Assembly: GCA_916048095.2 (NCBI GenBank)
Contig: OU696575.1
Coordinates: 9,170,468 to 9,234,467 of the forward strand
Direction of reading: 5' to 3'
DNA: 64,000 nt
Origin: Sacculina carcini
Lineage: Eukaryota > Arthropoda > Thecostraca > Sacculinidae
The notes beneath the pieces were generated by a model. It saw only the letters and a program-made list of their open reading frames with translations, had not been told where the DNA came from and did no database searches. The translations under genes were made by a program, and so were the position numbers. This document shows, piece by piece, positions 32,716-43,575 of the stretch. Each line of letters begins with the position of its first letter. The stretch's first letter is position 1.

Positions 32716-33254
32716 TTATAAGAAATTACCATCGTTGTATCGCTATGCCCTTCACCGTATAAAATGAGTGCGATTATGCACATCGCGCATTCCTCAATTC
32801 GTCTGTGGTTCGTGTTTGGTTCGAAATTCGCATCGAACAAGACAGTGTGTGTGTGTGTGTGTCTGTGAATCGAGCGAGTTACAAGTGTGTAAGTAGGCAT
32901 TCGGTTCTGCGTATTTGGTCAGTTCGTGTTGGATCGTTTACAGTTTGTATTTCTTCGTCAATTGGCAGTATTCGGCATTCGGGCATTTCGTCGGTTTTCA
33001 CTCGTATCCTTTTCTTTTCTTCCTCATTTTCCTCAGCTATATTTTTCCTTCCCTGGTTGCCTCGTATTATACGTCTCACTCCTTTAATCCTTTACGTCTT
33101 TTGTGTCGTGTTGCATTCGTCTTTTGTGTCGTTCATGTGGGTCGTGTATAGAAACCTCAGTGAATTGGTGGTGCGACATAACATCGCTGATTCCCCGAGA
33201 CAACGAAATTTCGGAATTCAGGTAAGGTCAAAAACACGTAATTAAATACTCATA
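32716..33254 (+). repeat. 3' LTR of BEL element
   Basis: The complete version (about 539 bp): follows the polypurine tract, includes a (TG)n run at 32845-32862, and continues past a CAGGTAAGG splice-donor-like word. A copy of its first ~130 bp lies at 19168-19300. Confidence 0.8.
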
Positions 33255-34012
33255 CATCATCAGCAAGATAAATGTTTTCGTCGATAGTAGCAGGCTTCTT
33301 GGCAGCGACGCCGCCAGTGTTCTCCGATGCCAGGATCGCATTAGCCCTGAGTTTTCTTATGTCGACCGTCGGTGTCGACATACGTGATGACGAGGAATCG
33401 TCGAGGTCGGCATCAGTGCGTGTTTGTTAGTGAAGGTGTTTTAGTGGGCCATGTTGCGTTGTGATTGTGTTGAGTTGTGATATCTTGCTTTGTTGCTAGA
33501 ATTTAAGTACACGCGCTGCTGGTATATACGCTGGCATTGATATATTGGCTGATAGAGTTCCTCATAAAGTAAGCACACGCGGTACATATCTGCATTGTAA
33601 TTGTAGTACATACCATAGCACATAATTGTATAGAACATATCAGATAGTAATTAGTAAGTATCAGATAGTAAGTAGTACATATCTGTGTTTTACGACTAAT
33701 ACTACATTTTTCATGTGAAATGCAATACAATGTACTGATAACAATTAAGTTTGATATTAAATTTACAGTTTGAATAGTTTATTGAATTACAGTTTGAATT
33801 TTGTTTTAATAGCGTGCGGACGTTTTTAAGTCGCTTGCGCAATTTTCCGTTAATGTTTCCTTTAGGCTATAATACTGAATTTGAAATTGTTTTAAGACGG
33901 TTCATTTATAAGTTAGTGTGAGCGTAATTTTGTTGGAGTTGCTCTTTGAAGTAGGAGGACTTGTGAGCTTGTGTAATTGATATAAAGTAATTTGATTTAA
34001 TTGAATATCAGC
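33255..34012 (+). mobile_element. LINE 5' UTR
   Basis: Non-coding leader of the LINE whose ORF1 starts at 34013. A ~150 bp block at 33534-33690 (TTGGCTGATAGAGTTCCTCA, GTAAGCACA, CATAGCACATAATTGTAT) recurs at 43576-43735. No other feature seen. Confidence 0.5.
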
Positions 34013-34775
34013 ATGGCTCGCACAGCGGCATATTCTGCGGATTTATTGGAGACAATGTTGGAGTGTATGAAGGATGAGAAGATTCTTGAAGCCTTCCGAG
34101 ACAAGATCGTGACCCCGGCGGTGGAGGTAGCAGTGACGGCTGCAGTTGCTGCAAAAAAATAAAGAACTCGCCGAAATAAGGGAAGAGCAACAACTGGCAC
34201 AACAAAAAATATCCATGCTAGAGCAAGCCAGTCGGCGAAAAAACCTGTGTGTGTCGGGCATCTCCGAGGGAGCAGATGAGAGTCCTGCCCAACTGGTTAA
34301 AGAACTAGCCAGCAGCATTGGAGTTGAAGTGTCACCGGAGGACATCGAGTCTGCTCACCGTCTCGGGGAGAAAAAAACCTGGACGATCTCGGCGTCTTTT
34401 GATCCGCTTCGAGAGAGCGGGAAAGCGCCAAGATTTTTCAAGGCGAGAGCCGCGCTGAAAAAAACGGCTAGAAAGAACATATATATCAACGATCACCTCA
34501 CTCCACAAAACAGTGCGCTGGCATTTAAGTTGCGGCAGATGCAGAAGGCAGGCAAGGTGTACTCTGTCTGGACAGACCAATCAGGAGTTGTATTTCGTCT
34601 GACCGAACACGCCCGTCCAGCCAGAGTGACATCGATGGATGAGGTCATCCGTCACACGGATACTGTGGGGAAAATGACTGAACTGCAGCCCTCGACGACG
34701 AACTCCAGTGATCTGTCTTCCGAGCGGTCAGTCAAACAGGATACGGTGATCACGAGGTCGCGATATACAAGCTGA
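34013..34775 (+). pseudogene. LINE ORF1 with A7-run frame break
   Basis: ATG at 34013 opens MARTAAYSADLLETMLECMK and runs to a stop just after a run of seven A (near 34152-34159). The frame one base over continues as KNKELAEIREEQQLAQQKI (coiled coil), RRKNLCVSGISEGADE, EDIESAHRLGEKK and NIYINDHLTPQN to a stop at 34775. This is the ORF1 layout of the LINE at 25.7 kb. A one-base change in the A run would explain the break; it may be a mutation or a slippery site. Confidence 0.75.
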
Positions 34776-35348
34776 CATAAGGCACGGTCGGAGGGGCGGT
34801 GTGACAACTTGGTTGGTGGTCAGTAGCCAATTAACAACTAATATCCGCTCTTTCACATTGTGAAATTTATTCACCGCTGCATCAATGTATTCGAATTGGT
34901 ATGAATGAGATTAAAAGTATGTGCGTCTAAGTGAGTGTGTATGCGAATGCAAGAGCTTTTAGGTGTGAGAGGATATGTATTGTAAATATCCACATTCAAA
35001 TTGTATATGTGCGCAGGATTGTGTGTGAGCTACATTGTCTAATCATCCATATAGGAATATATCTGTGTAAGAGAGTGCTTATTAATGGTTACGTGAGTGT
35101 AGGAGTGTGTGCGTTTATGTGTGTGCAATCGTGCGTGTGTGCTCAAGTCTGCTGGTGTGAAAGTATGTGTGGGTATTGGTATTTTTGTACAAGCACAATC
35201 ATGAGTATAATGCATGCTACTAACTCGTCGCACTGGGCCTATTATCCCATTAAGTATGATATCTTTGTATTTCATTTGAATTTTAATATCTCGACATAAA
35301 AGAGAGGTAGCTGGTCAGATTGTTTACTAAACCGATGTCTCATAATCA
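34776..35348 (+). other. Inter-ORF spacer of the LINE
   Basis: GT-rich, AT-rich sequence between ORF1 and the endonuclease frame; probably decayed ORF1-ORF2 linker. No motif recognised. Confidence 0.4.
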
Positions 35349-36180
35349 ATGATTGATACAAGTTCTGGACATCTGGACAACAATGGAATGACTCTAGGTA
35401 ATTTAGATAATCATAATTCTGAAACTTACACTGTAGAAGAGTTTGTGAAAAACTTCAACGATAATCAAACACTATCGATGTTGCACGTTAACGCACGCAG
35501 TCTGTGCAAACATATTCATGAATTGGTCGAATTTTTGGATAGTTTACATCACAATTGGGACATTATTGTGGTTACTGAAACGTGGTCTAATCAAAAGTCA
35601 ATCGATTATTGTCGAATTGAAGGATATACTGTACACCAGCAACTTCGAACGCACATGAGAGGCGGAGGAGTGGCAATATTCGTTAAGGACAACCTGGACG
35701 TTCAGGAAATATCAGCGTTTACGTTTGACGTACCACATGTTATGGAAATTATAACAGTTGAGGTCACGGTGAAAACCGGTCATAAGCCAGTGTGTGTTTC
35801 CTGTCTGTATAGGCAGCCTGGCACACCTGTTAGCAACTATATTGAAACAATTACTGTCATAACTGACATGGGGCACAAAACGAGTGGTTCATGCTGGGCG
35901 ATTTCAACGTGAACTTATTCAACGCCGATACTCATCAGTCGACGCAGATTTTATTAACACAATGATGGACTTGGGTTTTTATCCGCTGATAAGGAAGGTT
36001 ACTAGGGAAACCAGGCAAAGCAGTACGCTGATTGATAACATATATACCACCGACGTGGCCAGCAATATCACCAGTGGCATTATACAGGACGATTTCTCGG
36101 ATCATTACCCAATATTTGCTATTGTCAATAACATAATCACGGAAAAGGAGCCGGCGTGTTTTACAAGAAGAAAATTGTAA
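35349..36180 (+). pseudogene. LINE ORF2 endonuclease relic
   Basis: The AP-endonuclease fold is visible: MLHVNARSLCKHIHELVEFL, IIVVTETWSNQKS, RGGGVAIFVKDNL and CLYRQPGTP. After a frame shift near 35880 it continues with MLGDFNVNL, STLIDNIYTTD and DDFSDHYPIFAIV (Asp-His pair). One frame break, otherwise well kept. The RT that should follow is absent: at about 36230 the sequence becomes gypsy LTR. Confidence 0.85.
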
Positions 36181-36280
36181 CAAAACAGAAAACTAAAAAT
36201 CTAAGTTATATTAACAGACAGGCGCGCGTGGGCATCACCGCCCCACGCGCGAATACAAGACGTCACATCACAATCGCACC

Positions 36281-36432
36281 ACGAACAAGACTCCTAGCTC
36301 ACACCGTGACACACGGGAGCACACCCGGACACACATACACACACACACACGCACAGTCCTTACCCGCCGCAACAACCAATCATCGGCGAGCCGATCATTC
36401 GCTCGCCGCCGCGGGGCATGAACAATTCACAA
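36281..36432 (-). mobile_element. Gypsy LTR fragment
   Basis: Shares GACTCCT-GCTCACACCGTGACAC, TACCCGCCG-AACAACCAATCA and GCGGGGCATGAACAATTCAC with the 3' LTR at 21204-21655, same orientation. It keeps only the middle of the LTR and lies exactly where the RT of the surrounding LINE should be. CA-rich low complexity follows to about 36640. Confidence 0.8.
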
Positions 36433-36639
36433 ACGCATACACACACAGCTAAGCACAACTATACACACTTGCTCACACACTCTCACACGCAATACGCAAT
36501 TCAACTGTACACACATCACACACATCGATCATACATAGACACACTAACACGTTCACGCACACACAATCTCAGTCAACGTAGACACAATCTCTCACATACA
36601 CTCTCTCACTGCACACGATCACACTACAGTTGATTAATA

Positions 36640-37010
36640 CATACACAAAAAATATCACCTTACATCCCACATCACCATACATCTCCTTCATTCAAAAAAG
36701 ATAATATTCTAAAATTTGATGATGTAGTAAAACTGAATAATTTAACTAAATCTATGCAGCATATCATAAGAAATTACCATCTGACATTCAATCATACTTC
36801 ACAATCAATATACGGCATACAGACAAATTCCTCTTTCACCACACAAACCAAATTAAGAAGCTTATCATTTTTCTATGTAGGGATATCGCAGAGGAATGAA
36901 TTGGAGAAAAAACAGAAACTAACTCCAACGTTGTCCAGCTACAAGAAAAACTTGAAAAAACAATACATTCAATCTTACTCTGAAGAATCTGACCAATGAA
37001 AAATAAAGGA
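36640..37010 (+). pseudogene. LINE C-terminal tail
   Basis: The frame reads VKLNNLTKSMQHIIRNYHLT, then KLRSLSFFYVGISQRNELEK and LTPTLSSYKKNLKKQYIQSY. This is the conserved LINE ORF2 tail (SFFYxGxxxWN...FKKxLKxxxL). It is followed by AATAAAG and a TG microsatellite. Probably the 3' end of the same LINE as 34013-36180, with about 2 kb of RT lost. Confidence 0.7.
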
Positions 37011-37039
37011 TATGGTCGAGTGCGATAAGTCGTGATTGT

Positions 37040-37042
37040 GCT

Positions 37043-37086
<44 letters not shown>

Positions 37087-37160
37087 AGGTTTGTGTGAGT
37101 GTGTGTGTGTGTATGTGTATTTGGTGTGTATGAGTGTGTGAGTGTGATTGTGTGCATGAT
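37040..37160. repeat. (TG)n microsatellite at LINE 3' end
   Basis: Pure TG from about 37044 to 37082, then an interrupted TG/GTA run to about 37160, starting about 30 bp after the LINE stop. Confidence 0.95.
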
Positions 37161-37279
37161 ATATTTGTCAGTGTTTAGATGAGTAAATTATTGCGCATGA
37201 ATATGATTATGTATGCCAGTGTATGTATTGCATCGTATTAACAATTTGATTTAACCCAGGCAACACAAGCTATTCAGCT

Positions 37280-37462
37280 TCCAGTTTTGGATAAATAACA
37301 TATTTTGGATCTGTTGACATGAAGGCTGGAAAATACATGAATGAAATGTAAAATCAATAACAACATTCAAGCATTACCTTTCCAGTTTTGGATAAATAAC
37401 ATATTTTGGATCTGTTGACATGAAGGCTGGAAAATACATGAATGAAATGTAAAATCAATAAC
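37280..37462. repeat. Perfect 82-bp tandem duplication
   Basis: Units 37280-37361 and 37381-37462, offset 101 bp, appear identical base for base (CCAGTTTTGGATAAATAACA ... AAAATCAATAAC). It contains no recognisable coding sequence. Identity suggests a very recent duplication or gene conversion, or an assembly artefact. Confidence 0.95.
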
Positions 37463-37473
37463 ATACATTGTGG

Positions 37474-37540
37474 TTCCAGCTGGGACAATTTCGATTTCAG
37501 TTGGGACAGTTTTGATATCAATTGGGACAAATGAGATTGT
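37474..37540. repeat. Three-copy 21-bp minisatellite
   Basis: CAGCTGGGACAATTTCGATTT, CAGTTGGGACAGTTTTGATAT and CAATTGGGACAAATGAG are three diverged 21-bp units. Confidence 0.8.
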
Positions 37541-37959
37541 AAAAGGTATATATTGATTTGAATCTAGCCTGACCCCGATTATACCTTGCTGTCATGCGTG
37601 CCTTCCTCTGATTGGTCCAAGTCACAATCATACGATACACGTCATATCACATAATTGAATAGGTGCGCCATCTTTACAATTGCATTATATAGATAAAGAT
37701 AGCTAGATAAGTTTATTGATCACAATGCATTGACATATTGCAGTGCACATAGAAAATATACGACCCTGTTTAGTGTCGGCCCGAACACACAGATACACAC
37801 ACTGCACATATACCATGTTCATATATAATTCTGCAGCACTCGATAAATGAAATCGCATTACTTTAAAAAGGGAAATCCGTAAATAATATAGCCTCCAACA
37901 CATCGACACTGTACGCGATTTTCAGGTTCGCTGTTAAAGGACATAATTCTACTACATTT
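37541..37959. other. Unassigned sequence
   Basis: No gene or element recognised. Confidence 0.5.
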
Positions 37960-38800
37960 CTTTCATTTCGTATTTCTCCACAGGAACACAACCTCTCTTC
38001 GATGGCAGGTGACCTTTTCCTTTACGATTCTACCGGCCAACTTCCACCGCCAAATCGTGACCAGATACCCGAAAAAGTGTGAAAGAAATCCTGTAGAATT
38101 AATTAATCGTATGCTTGAGGCTGTAAACATCGTGAATTGTCATATTCGGGTTCATTTGCTTATATATCGCATATCTAGAGGACGTTGATGCAGCCATCTC
38201 CGTGTAAAGTTATTGGAGTGTCGCTTCCATGTTCGACGCCTCAGATGCTAAAAACGTTTCCAACAGTTTGGCAGCCGGTGTTCGGGCATCGAGTGATATC
38301 TGCATTGCAAGTCGCCATGGATTGTCGTTCGTATCTGACCTCTCTAGCCACATTCTGCTGTAGAATCTATGCTGCCTCATACTGATCAAATCAGGAAGCG
38401 GTGGCAGGACGATCTCAGCGTAGCACACATTGTTGCACGTGGATTTACGAATTCCCAACATCAGCTCAAGTGTCCAATTGTACAATTTGACTACGGGCTT
38501 ATAATCAGCAGCCAGCCATGATTCGCAGCCGTACAATATGGACGACAGCAATGCTGCCTCAAACACTCGTCTCATAACGATGAACGGCGAATCGTTGTTG
38601 TTCTTCATAACTGAAACGTATTTAAGAACATGCCATTTTCAGCTCGGCATGAGTCCTCACGAGCGATGAACTGCTCCGTCGCTTGTGAACGGCGAGCCCA
38701 AATACACATAACTTTCACAGCGGTCTATCACTAAATCGTTCACCCGTATTTCGTAAATCCGTAAATCGTTCACCCGCTGACGCGTCAAAAACTGTGAGTT
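37960..38800 (-). pseudogene. LINE reverse transcriptase C-terminal fragment
   Basis: Reading minus: DRCESYVYLGSPFTSDGAVH (~38725), then the 132-codon frame 38608-38210 with VFEAALLSSILYGCESWL, KLYNWTLELMLGIRKST and LPDLISMRQHRFYSRMW. Next come NMTIHDVY (~38120) and SGHDLAVEVGR (~38025). The order is RT thumb followed by the Cys-rich C-terminus. Same family as the plus-strand piece at 29991-30503. Several frame changes; RT palm absent. Confidence 0.8.
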
Positions 38801-39315
38801 CCTCATTCTCTGTATTCTGTTTCGAGAAGGGTCACAACGATTTTAATCATTGTGCAAACACATGCACATATATCAACATTTATTGTTATGCACACGACTT
38901 CAGCGAGCTGACTATACGACTTAAAACCATAATTAGGAAAACAGACATTAGAGGGTGGTACATTCGCGTCCTTCTTGAATGCATTGCAGGGCAATGGGCT
39001 ACACAACGTAGGCATATTCTCAACAATCACAGAAAGGTTGCATTGACTGAATATTTTCTGTCATGAATAGACAACTAACCAGTCTTCCAATCTTGAAATA
39101 AACACTTTGCACTTATTGTGTAGATTACGTGCAGGTCATCAAATCATCAAATTAAGTGATAGTATCCTACTAAAAATATCTCAGTTCCTTCTGAAAAATG
39201 TTATCACAGTTTTTGGTAGTCGAAACACTCGGCACTTCACAGTACTTTCCATTGCAGTCCACAACACTATTTCGGCATTTCCAACACGCAGTCAACAGCG
39301 ACCAATAAATGTAAT
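38801..39315. other. Unassigned sequence
   Basis: No recognised feature. Confidence 0.5.
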
Positions 39316-39400
39316 TTAGTGGTTCCCATTCTGTGGTACGCGTACCACTGATGGTACGCGAGGGCCTTTCAAGTTGTGTGGGCTGAGTCCCATATCTATA
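39316..39400 (+). mobile_element. hAT element end
   Basis: TAGTGGTTCCCATTCTGTGG followed by TACGCGTACCACTGATGGTACGCGAG is the left end of a hAT family. The element at 63641 starts with a related CAGTGGTTATCAAACCTGTG and GGTACGCG. No matching right end nearby, so it is a fragment. Confidence 0.55.
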
Positions 39401-39479
39401 CATGCTAATTATATTTGCACACGACCATCTCTCATCATGACACACATCACACACACAATCACCATCCTAGTCTGCTTTA

Positions 39480-40290
39480 CGATATGCCGAAAGCCCTCCT
39501 GGGAAATATCTAGGCCATCCTGGGTCCAGGAGGGTCAGGCAGCGCAGGATTAAGGGTAGTGGAGGAAATTACGAGTCCAATCTGAGCAATACATCGAATA
39601 TTAACGATCCGGCCCGAACTTGGATAGGAAATCGGATAAACAAAAAGCCGGTGATAATGGTAAGGATAGAAATGGACCGAAGCTAAATACACAAATTCTC
39701 GTAATGCTAACGATTGAAACAGTGAACACAGTGCACAGTACACAGAACACAGTACCACGTGTGCTGCTGAAAACTGTGGATTGCGAATTTGCAATTTTGT
39801 GTAATTCTGGTACAATGGACGTGGGCGCCATGCAATTACTGCCCGAATCGCAAAAACGATATCTTCACTCGGCGATGAACTTCGTAGCCGAACAGCTCAA
39901 ATCCAGAATCACACAGCTCGAAGAAAAAGAGTAAACTGGTAAAGAGCCTGGAGTTTACACAGGCTGAGTCGGACGACAGCAGGAAGGAAAACACTAAACT
40001 GCAACAACGCCTCGACAATATTGATAAAAGGAGAATGACATTGAGGATTACAATAGGAGACAAAATTTGAGATTTGTCGGCGCCCAGGAGACCCGATGAA
40101 ATTTGGGAACATACAACTGAAAAATTAACCAGTTTAGTGGCTTACAAACTGCAGGTGCCAAACAGTAAACACGAGCCACACAGATCGGGGGCACCATCTG
40201 CGAACGCCACAGCTATCCATGTGCCATTTGACAACATGGCTGCCAGGAATTATGTACTGGCAGCAACGCCGGCAAACTAACAGGAACTGG
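39480..40290 (+). pseudogene. LINE ORF1 relic
   Basis: The frame at 39620-39934 ends in a coiled coil (AEQLKSRITQLEEKE). A frame shift then gives LEFTQAESDDSRKENTKLQQ. In a third frame near 40040-40080 comes the diagnostic EDYNRRQNLRFVGAQE, followed by DEIWEHTTEKLTSLV and a further RNA-binding stretch to 40280. This is the same ORF1 type as at 25.7 kb, with at least three frame breaks. ORF2 does not follow. Confidence 0.7.
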
Positions 40291-40544
40291 AACCTTCTTT
40301 AACAAATATCTCTAAAGGTTAAACGTTAAAGGCCTAAGTGACAGCTGCTACACGGGAAGAAGCCGAAGCTTATGAACACACCGATGTGCACCGACCCTCT
40401 CCACGTTATGGCGCCACAAGGACGAATACGTATTGGAGAGGACCACCTCACCATATTGCATGGCACAACATATGACTGACATCCGGTGCCATCATCAACT
40501 GTTGGGTGGACAGGGGCTGTGGGATTATAGAATTCGCCCAATGA

Positions 40545-40615
40545 AATTCTGCTCCGCCGGGATTCGAACCACGGACCTCCCGCTTGTGAGGCGGATGTGC
40601 TAACCTGCTATTTGC
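40545..40615 (-). pseudogene. tRNA-Val(CAC)-like relic
   Basis: On the minus strand TCCGC-CTCACAA-GCGGG forms an anticodon arm with anticodon CAC (valine). It is followed by a variable region and a GGTTCGAATCC B box and a 3' GCGGAGC acceptor half. The D-arm/A box is partly recognisable (TAGCAGGTTAGC) but the 5' acceptor half is missing and the T stem has two mismatches. Most likely a tRNA pseudogene or the head of a tRNA-derived SINE. Confidence 0.55.
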
Positions 40616-40689
40616 AATATAGTTTACTGCAGATCAAATACGAGTGGCACCACACTACAAAGGTGCACACTCGAAGTTCGATCCGTCCA

Positions 40690-41010
40690 AAGTGAAATCG
40701 CGGGCGGGGAAAGGAGTTCAGAAAGCTCACGGGTAATCTGCTTCCTTCTTCAAAAATCAACACGACGAAGAACATGAAGGTCTTCCACCACCAAAACTAA
40801 TCGCCCAGAATGATGCAAGGCCGACTCCGCAGCGCAATCGCGACATGATTGAGGACGCAATATTTGCACCTGAAATGTATCTACAGGTGACACCAACAGA
40901 TGAATTTTCTTCTGGATTCTCAACACTACCGGACATCTCCGACAGCATCTACGCTGATTACGGTGCAAATGAACTCGACTTGAATCGCAAACTGACGCAA
41001 GAAGAGTTCA
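40690..41010 (+). other. Unrecognised open frame
   Basis: An open stretch reading RDMIEDAIFAPEMYLQV, STLPDISDSIYADYG and ELDLNRKLTQEEFR before a stop near 41013. It is not low-complexity and looks coding. No family recognised. It lies just upstream of the MULE relic and may be part of it or of a decayed LINE. Confidence 0.25.
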
Positions 41011-41233
41011 GATAGTTCGCGACTTGTATACTATGGATATGATTGCTGAATGTCAAATGAAAAACAGGTCGAATTCCACTGACTGAGGTCAAGCATTACA
41101 TACTGAATATCACACAAGATGACGTCTACCAAGTATCTCAGCCGCTCTACTTATATCTGTCGTCAATCGGCAATATAAGAAATGCCATGAGATAGGAGAC
41201 ACATCTACATGTACCACTGCTACCGACCATGCC

Positions 41234-42545
41234 GTGTCAGGGTTTTGGAGGATATCACTCTACGACCGTGAGCATAACGTCACAAGCCTTGTACGAAGAG
41301 ATTCATGTCTCGGAGTCATGGCTGACATGGTGATGCTGCTAACAGCACCAGACGACGAACCAGCGCGCAACTTTAGAGTTGGATTTCCAGCTCATATTGT
41401 GGCGTCCCAGAACTTTCTTGGAAACAGGATTGCTATTGGACCTCGCAGAGTCGAAAACACCAAAAAACACGAGGACATCCAGCTTGCTCGTCTTTCTGCA
41501 CGGGATCGTGCTTTCGTCCGAGGTGTTTTATTGACTGTTATGCTTAATAACTAGTTTCAGTCGGGATTGACGATAATTTATTGATTTTCAATGCAACATG
41601 GATCAAAATGTGATTTGTTTTTTTCAGAGGGCCGCGATGGGCGTTCCAGCACAGCGCATCGTGGAAGACGCTCGCGCCACCGAGACCAACGGTGCAGTAC
41701 CAGTGACACGGCTGCAGTTGTTGAACAGACATAATGTTGTCAATGTACCGAGTAAATATACCTGTCTGACACTGCCAGTGTCCACAGAATGGTCTTGAGT
41801 ATCAACAACAACAAATAAGTGTGCATATTTAGCTTGTTTATGCTTCATTTACATTTTTGCTATATGAAGATCTTGATTGCATACTTATTTCGTGCCAACT
41901 TTCTAATATGGTATATGAATGTTATTTCGTGGCGTTGTCTTCGTTTTGCAGCTGCTGATTCCCCTCTACGGTACAGATCCGTGTGTACTAGTCTTCACAT
42001 CAATATTACAGTTTCAAATGCTGTCGGGTTTCGGAAAATAATTTGTCTGTATTGATTCCAATCACCAGACCAACGGTGATTACCGATTATCTCTCCGTTA
42101 TATTGATTCATTCAGACATCGACCAAATACCAACATTTGTTCTTCATATAATTTGTTCTATTCATTGGTAACTTGGTCGTATTCTGACGAATTATGGTGA
42201 TGAATATCTGTATATTTAAGCGTACGGTTTCGATCTCATCACTCTGCTGGTGTTGGACAAGCGCATCACCGGTTTCCCAGTGGTCTGGCTGCTGTCCACC
42301 GAAGAGACAGCTCAAACCATCCAGCAGTCCGTCAACACGTTGATGCAGCAATGTCACGCTATCGGCTAAAACTTTCCCCATCCAGACATCCTGATGAGCG
42401 ATAAGGCCAACGCTCTGGTGAATGGGTGGCGCCAGGCGAACGGACAACACACGCCCAGGCTGCTTTGTTCTTGGAACGTTCAGCGAGCATGTGGACATCT
42501 CAATGTCATCAAGGTAGAAGGAGGTTTTTGATAGCGAAAAATTAC
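41234..42545 (+). pseudogene. MULE-type transposase relic
   Basis: Three pieces in order. At 41234-41554 a frame ends KHEDIQLARLSARDRAFVRG. At 41629-41798, just after a TTTTTTTCAG acceptor-like tract, comes AAMGVPAQRIVEDARATETN and TRLQLLNRHNVVNV, the helical segment before the catalytic domain. At 42215-42530 come GFDLITLLVLDKR, FPVVWLLSTEETA, DILMSDKANALVNGWRQ and LLCSWNVQRACGHLNVIK. The last piece has the spacing of the MULE DDE core (LLVxD ... LMSD ... W). The pieces are in different frames; the C-terminus is missing. Confidence 0.7.
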
Positions 42546-42733
42546 GCTGTGCCATTTGTCTTTTAACGCTTTGTGTGGATATTATACGTCTTGTCTTGTT
42601 CTATGAGATTCGATACATTATGACGGTTTGATACACGTATCATCCCTTGCTAAAAATGATGATATTAGAGGTCTAGTCCTAACCGAAGTCCAGATCATCA
42701 TGACCATGTAGACCCCCGAGCTTCCCCCTCCCG

Positions 42734-43159
42734 ATGCAGACCCCGATAAACCAATCCAGTTACCCGTTGAGTCCAACACCAGTCAACAGTCACGCACCCC
42801 CCTTCGATGTAGGAAAGCCCCATTGCACCGCTAACACTACCACTCAACGCTACCTGGAGGAGCTCCAAATACAAATTAGCAATCTCCAAACTCGATTCGA
42901 CACACGATGTGCTGAAATGCAGCAGTCTATCCAACGCATCGCAGGGCAAATGGAAAGTGCCTTAGATTGTATGTATACAATATTGCATCAGGGCAACTCC
43001 ACCAACGAGCTGGTCAGAGTTGTATGTGGCACGGGGTTAACCATCAAGAAGCAAGCCATTCTAGAGGTTGAAAAGATTATTGTTGGGGATGCTGTGGCGG
43101 AGGCTGGAAACTCAAAGCAGATCAAATCAAAGGGAATTGTGGAGGACCTTGGTTTCTGA
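42734..43159 (+). other. Unrecognised 141-codon coiled-coil ORF
   Basis: Intact ATG-to-stop frame, MQTPINQSSYPLSPTPVNSH, with a Pro/Ser-rich N-terminus and a predicted coiled coil (RYLEELQIQISNLQTRFDTR, then AEMQQSIQRIAGQMESALD). Another frame just downstream (about 43245-43385) reads GERRVMRAIDAFVSRTTADP and AAFRRYFAHNWY, also coding-like. The layout resembles small oligomerising phosphoprotein-type or gag-type proteins, but no family is identified. A virus-derived origin is possible given the neighbours at 45-48 kb; that is inference. Confidence 0.35.
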
Positions 43160-43575
43160 TTCACATCCAGTTATTCCAATTCCGTATAGGACCAGCAAAA
43201 ACGAAAGGAAGTCAAGGGTCTGCTCCATGCTTTCATCCATCCATCATTCCGGGAGAGAGGCAAACCAGAGAGGAAGGAGAACGGCGTGTTATGCGCGCCA
43301 TTGACGCGTTTGTTTCCAGAACGACCGCAGATCCAGTCACTGCCGCCTTTAGAAGATATTTCGCCCACAACTGGTACAGGTGAGAGTTATTGGTATAATC
43401 AGCGTCAAAACAAGGTGATCCCGGATATTCAGTAAAAAGCATCCGTCCACTGTCCTCTTTCCTGTATATTATCAGTAATACGACTGTAAAAACTGACAAG
43501 ACTGTGTGTGTGTGTGCACGCTTTGCTTGCGAGTGCTCTCCGAGAACAGTGGCTCTATGCAAAATCGCTGACACT
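43160..43575. other. Coding-like remnant and short TG repeat
   Basis: Apart from the frame mentioned above, it holds a (TG)n run at 43501-43516, directly before the repeat fragment at 43576. No other feature. Confidence 0.4.

Larger units (their letters stand above)
30503..33254 (+). mobile_element. Internally deleted BEL/Pao retrotransposon
   Basis: Direct repeats at 30503-30893 and 32716-33254 (alike from the TG run onward) flank about 1.8 kb. That interior holds a gag start, an integrase and a polypurine tract, CGAGGGGGAGG, at 32705-32715. Protease and RT are missing, so this is a deletion derivative. Integrase blocks are spread over several frames. The 5' repeat lacks the first ~140 bp present in the 3' repeat. 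Confidence 0.85.

Noticed and set aside
43176..43574. Minus-strand frames over the 43.2-43.5 kb region
   Set aside because: The plus-strand reading looks more coding-like and shares strand with its neighbours; the minus frames have no motif.
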